Below are positions 4,638 to 5,079 of a stretch of 5,079 bases of DNA, piece by piece (position 1 is the first letter of the stretch; each line of letters starts with the position of its first letter). The notes beneath the pieces were generated by a model, which was given only the letters and a program-made list of their open reading frames with translations, did no database searches and was not told the origin of the DNA. The DNA lies in assembly GCA_934281515.1 (NCBI GenBank), contig CAKQXG010000133.1, positions 1 to 5,079 of the forward strand, read 5' to 3'. The translations under genes were made by a program, and so were the position numbers. Origin of the DNA: an uncultured Clostridia bacterium. GTDB lineage: Bacteria > Bacillota > Clostridia > Christensenellales > CAG-314.

Positions 4638-5079
4638 TCACCCCACTCGTTCGTCGCCCATAAAGAATACTGCAACTGTACCGGGGCCGCAATGGCAGGC
4701 AATTATCGGTCCTATGTCAAACGTGCGTATGTCTGCGCGCGGATATACCTGTTGTAGTCTGGCTCGTACTTTTTGTTCCGTTTCAAGACAGTTGGAGTGT
4801 CCTATCCACAGTTTGCCGCAGTAGTTGGCTCCGTCCTGAATGTGCGAGGCAATTTCGTCAAGGGTTTTGTCTATCGCCTTGGATACGCTCATCACCTTGC
4901 CGTAGGCTACGATTTTGCCGTCGTGATTAAGGCGCATAATGGGACACAACCGCAACAGGTTGCCGATAAATGCCGTTGCCCACGATACGCGTCCGCTACG
5001 CTTGAAGTAACTGAGTGTGGTGGTAAAAAACTGGTGATGTACGCGGTGTTTGTTTGCTTCCAGCCAATCGACAATCTGT
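4638..5079 (-). CDS. DegV family protein, C-terminal half (cut by window edge)
   Basis: The last 146 codons of a DegV-family protein; full members have about 280 residues, so roughly the N-terminal half lies beyond base 5079. Reading from 5078 the frame gives QIVDWLEANKHRVHHQF, then YFKRSGRVSWATAFIG, then LLRLCPIM and GKIVAYGKV. These are the hallmark of the second DegV domain (H-x-F, L-K-R-G-G-R-I/V, I-K-P-I-L, G-K-V-R). The C-terminal part (GKLWIGHSNC, then DIGPIIACHCGPGTVAVFF) keeps the family's G-P-v-i-x-x-H-x-G-P-G signature. DegV/FakB proteins bind a fatty acid and present it to a fatty acid kinase in the Gram-positive exogenous fatty-acid pathway; whether this one does so cannot be read from the sequence. 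It is the first gene of a unit with the PAP2-like gene 5 bases downstream. Confidence 0.93.
   Translation of the reverse strand, partial: QIVDWLEANKHRVHHQFFTTTLSYFKRSGRVSWATAFIGNLLRLCPIMRLNHDGKIVAYGKVMSVSKAIDKTLDEIASHIQDGANYCGKLWIGHSNCLETEQKVRARLQQVYPRADIRTFDIGPIIACHCGPGTVAVFFMGDERVG

Overview
The window looks like a chromosomal stretch from a Bacillota-type bacterium, probably an uncultured, clostridia-like gut or anaerobe lineage. This is inferred from a DegV-family protein, a short eukaryote/archaeal-type prolyl-tRNA synthetase with a clear GGAGG ribosome-binding site, and intrinsic terminators. Nothing in the window fixes the genus.

Layout. Bases 1-483 hold no ordinary gene. The first ~210 bases look like the 5' end of a group II intron (GTGCG start, domain-I-like conserved blocks) with no open reading frame for a maturase and no domain V. 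A CACGTCAGG-type repeat with a compensatory base change and an 8-bp AT-rich inverted repeat follow. Next come a palindrome, two consecutive hairpins and a possible leader ORF in front of gene 1. Gene 1 (484-2043, +) is an ANL-superfamily, AMP-forming acyl-CoA synthetase/ligase with all core motifs. A 189-base gap with overlapping hairpins and a second possible leader ORF precedes gene 2 (2233-3672, +), proS, which charges tRNA-Pro. Its C-terminal zinc site appears decayed. A classic terminator follows, then ~160 bases with no gene I can name, then a 13-bp hairpin terminator that probably serves both strands. The minus strand carries a two-gene unit read leftward: the C-terminal half of a DegV-family (fatty-acid-binding) protein, cut by the window edge, followed 5 bases later by a PAP2-like integral membrane protein of 189 residues.

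How they fit. proS is housekeeping. The acyl-CoA ligase, the DegV protein and the PAP2-like protein are all compatible with fatty-acid/phospholipid handling, but they lie on opposite strands and no shared pathway can be shown. Besides the intron relic, the least ordinary signal is a 20-base element (17/20 identical) found in both plus-strand leaders. In each copy an AAAGG sits exactly 6 bases before a GTG, and that GTG opens a short frame ending 1-5 bases before the ATG of the main gene. It may be a leader-peptide or translational-coupling arrangement. It is unproven.
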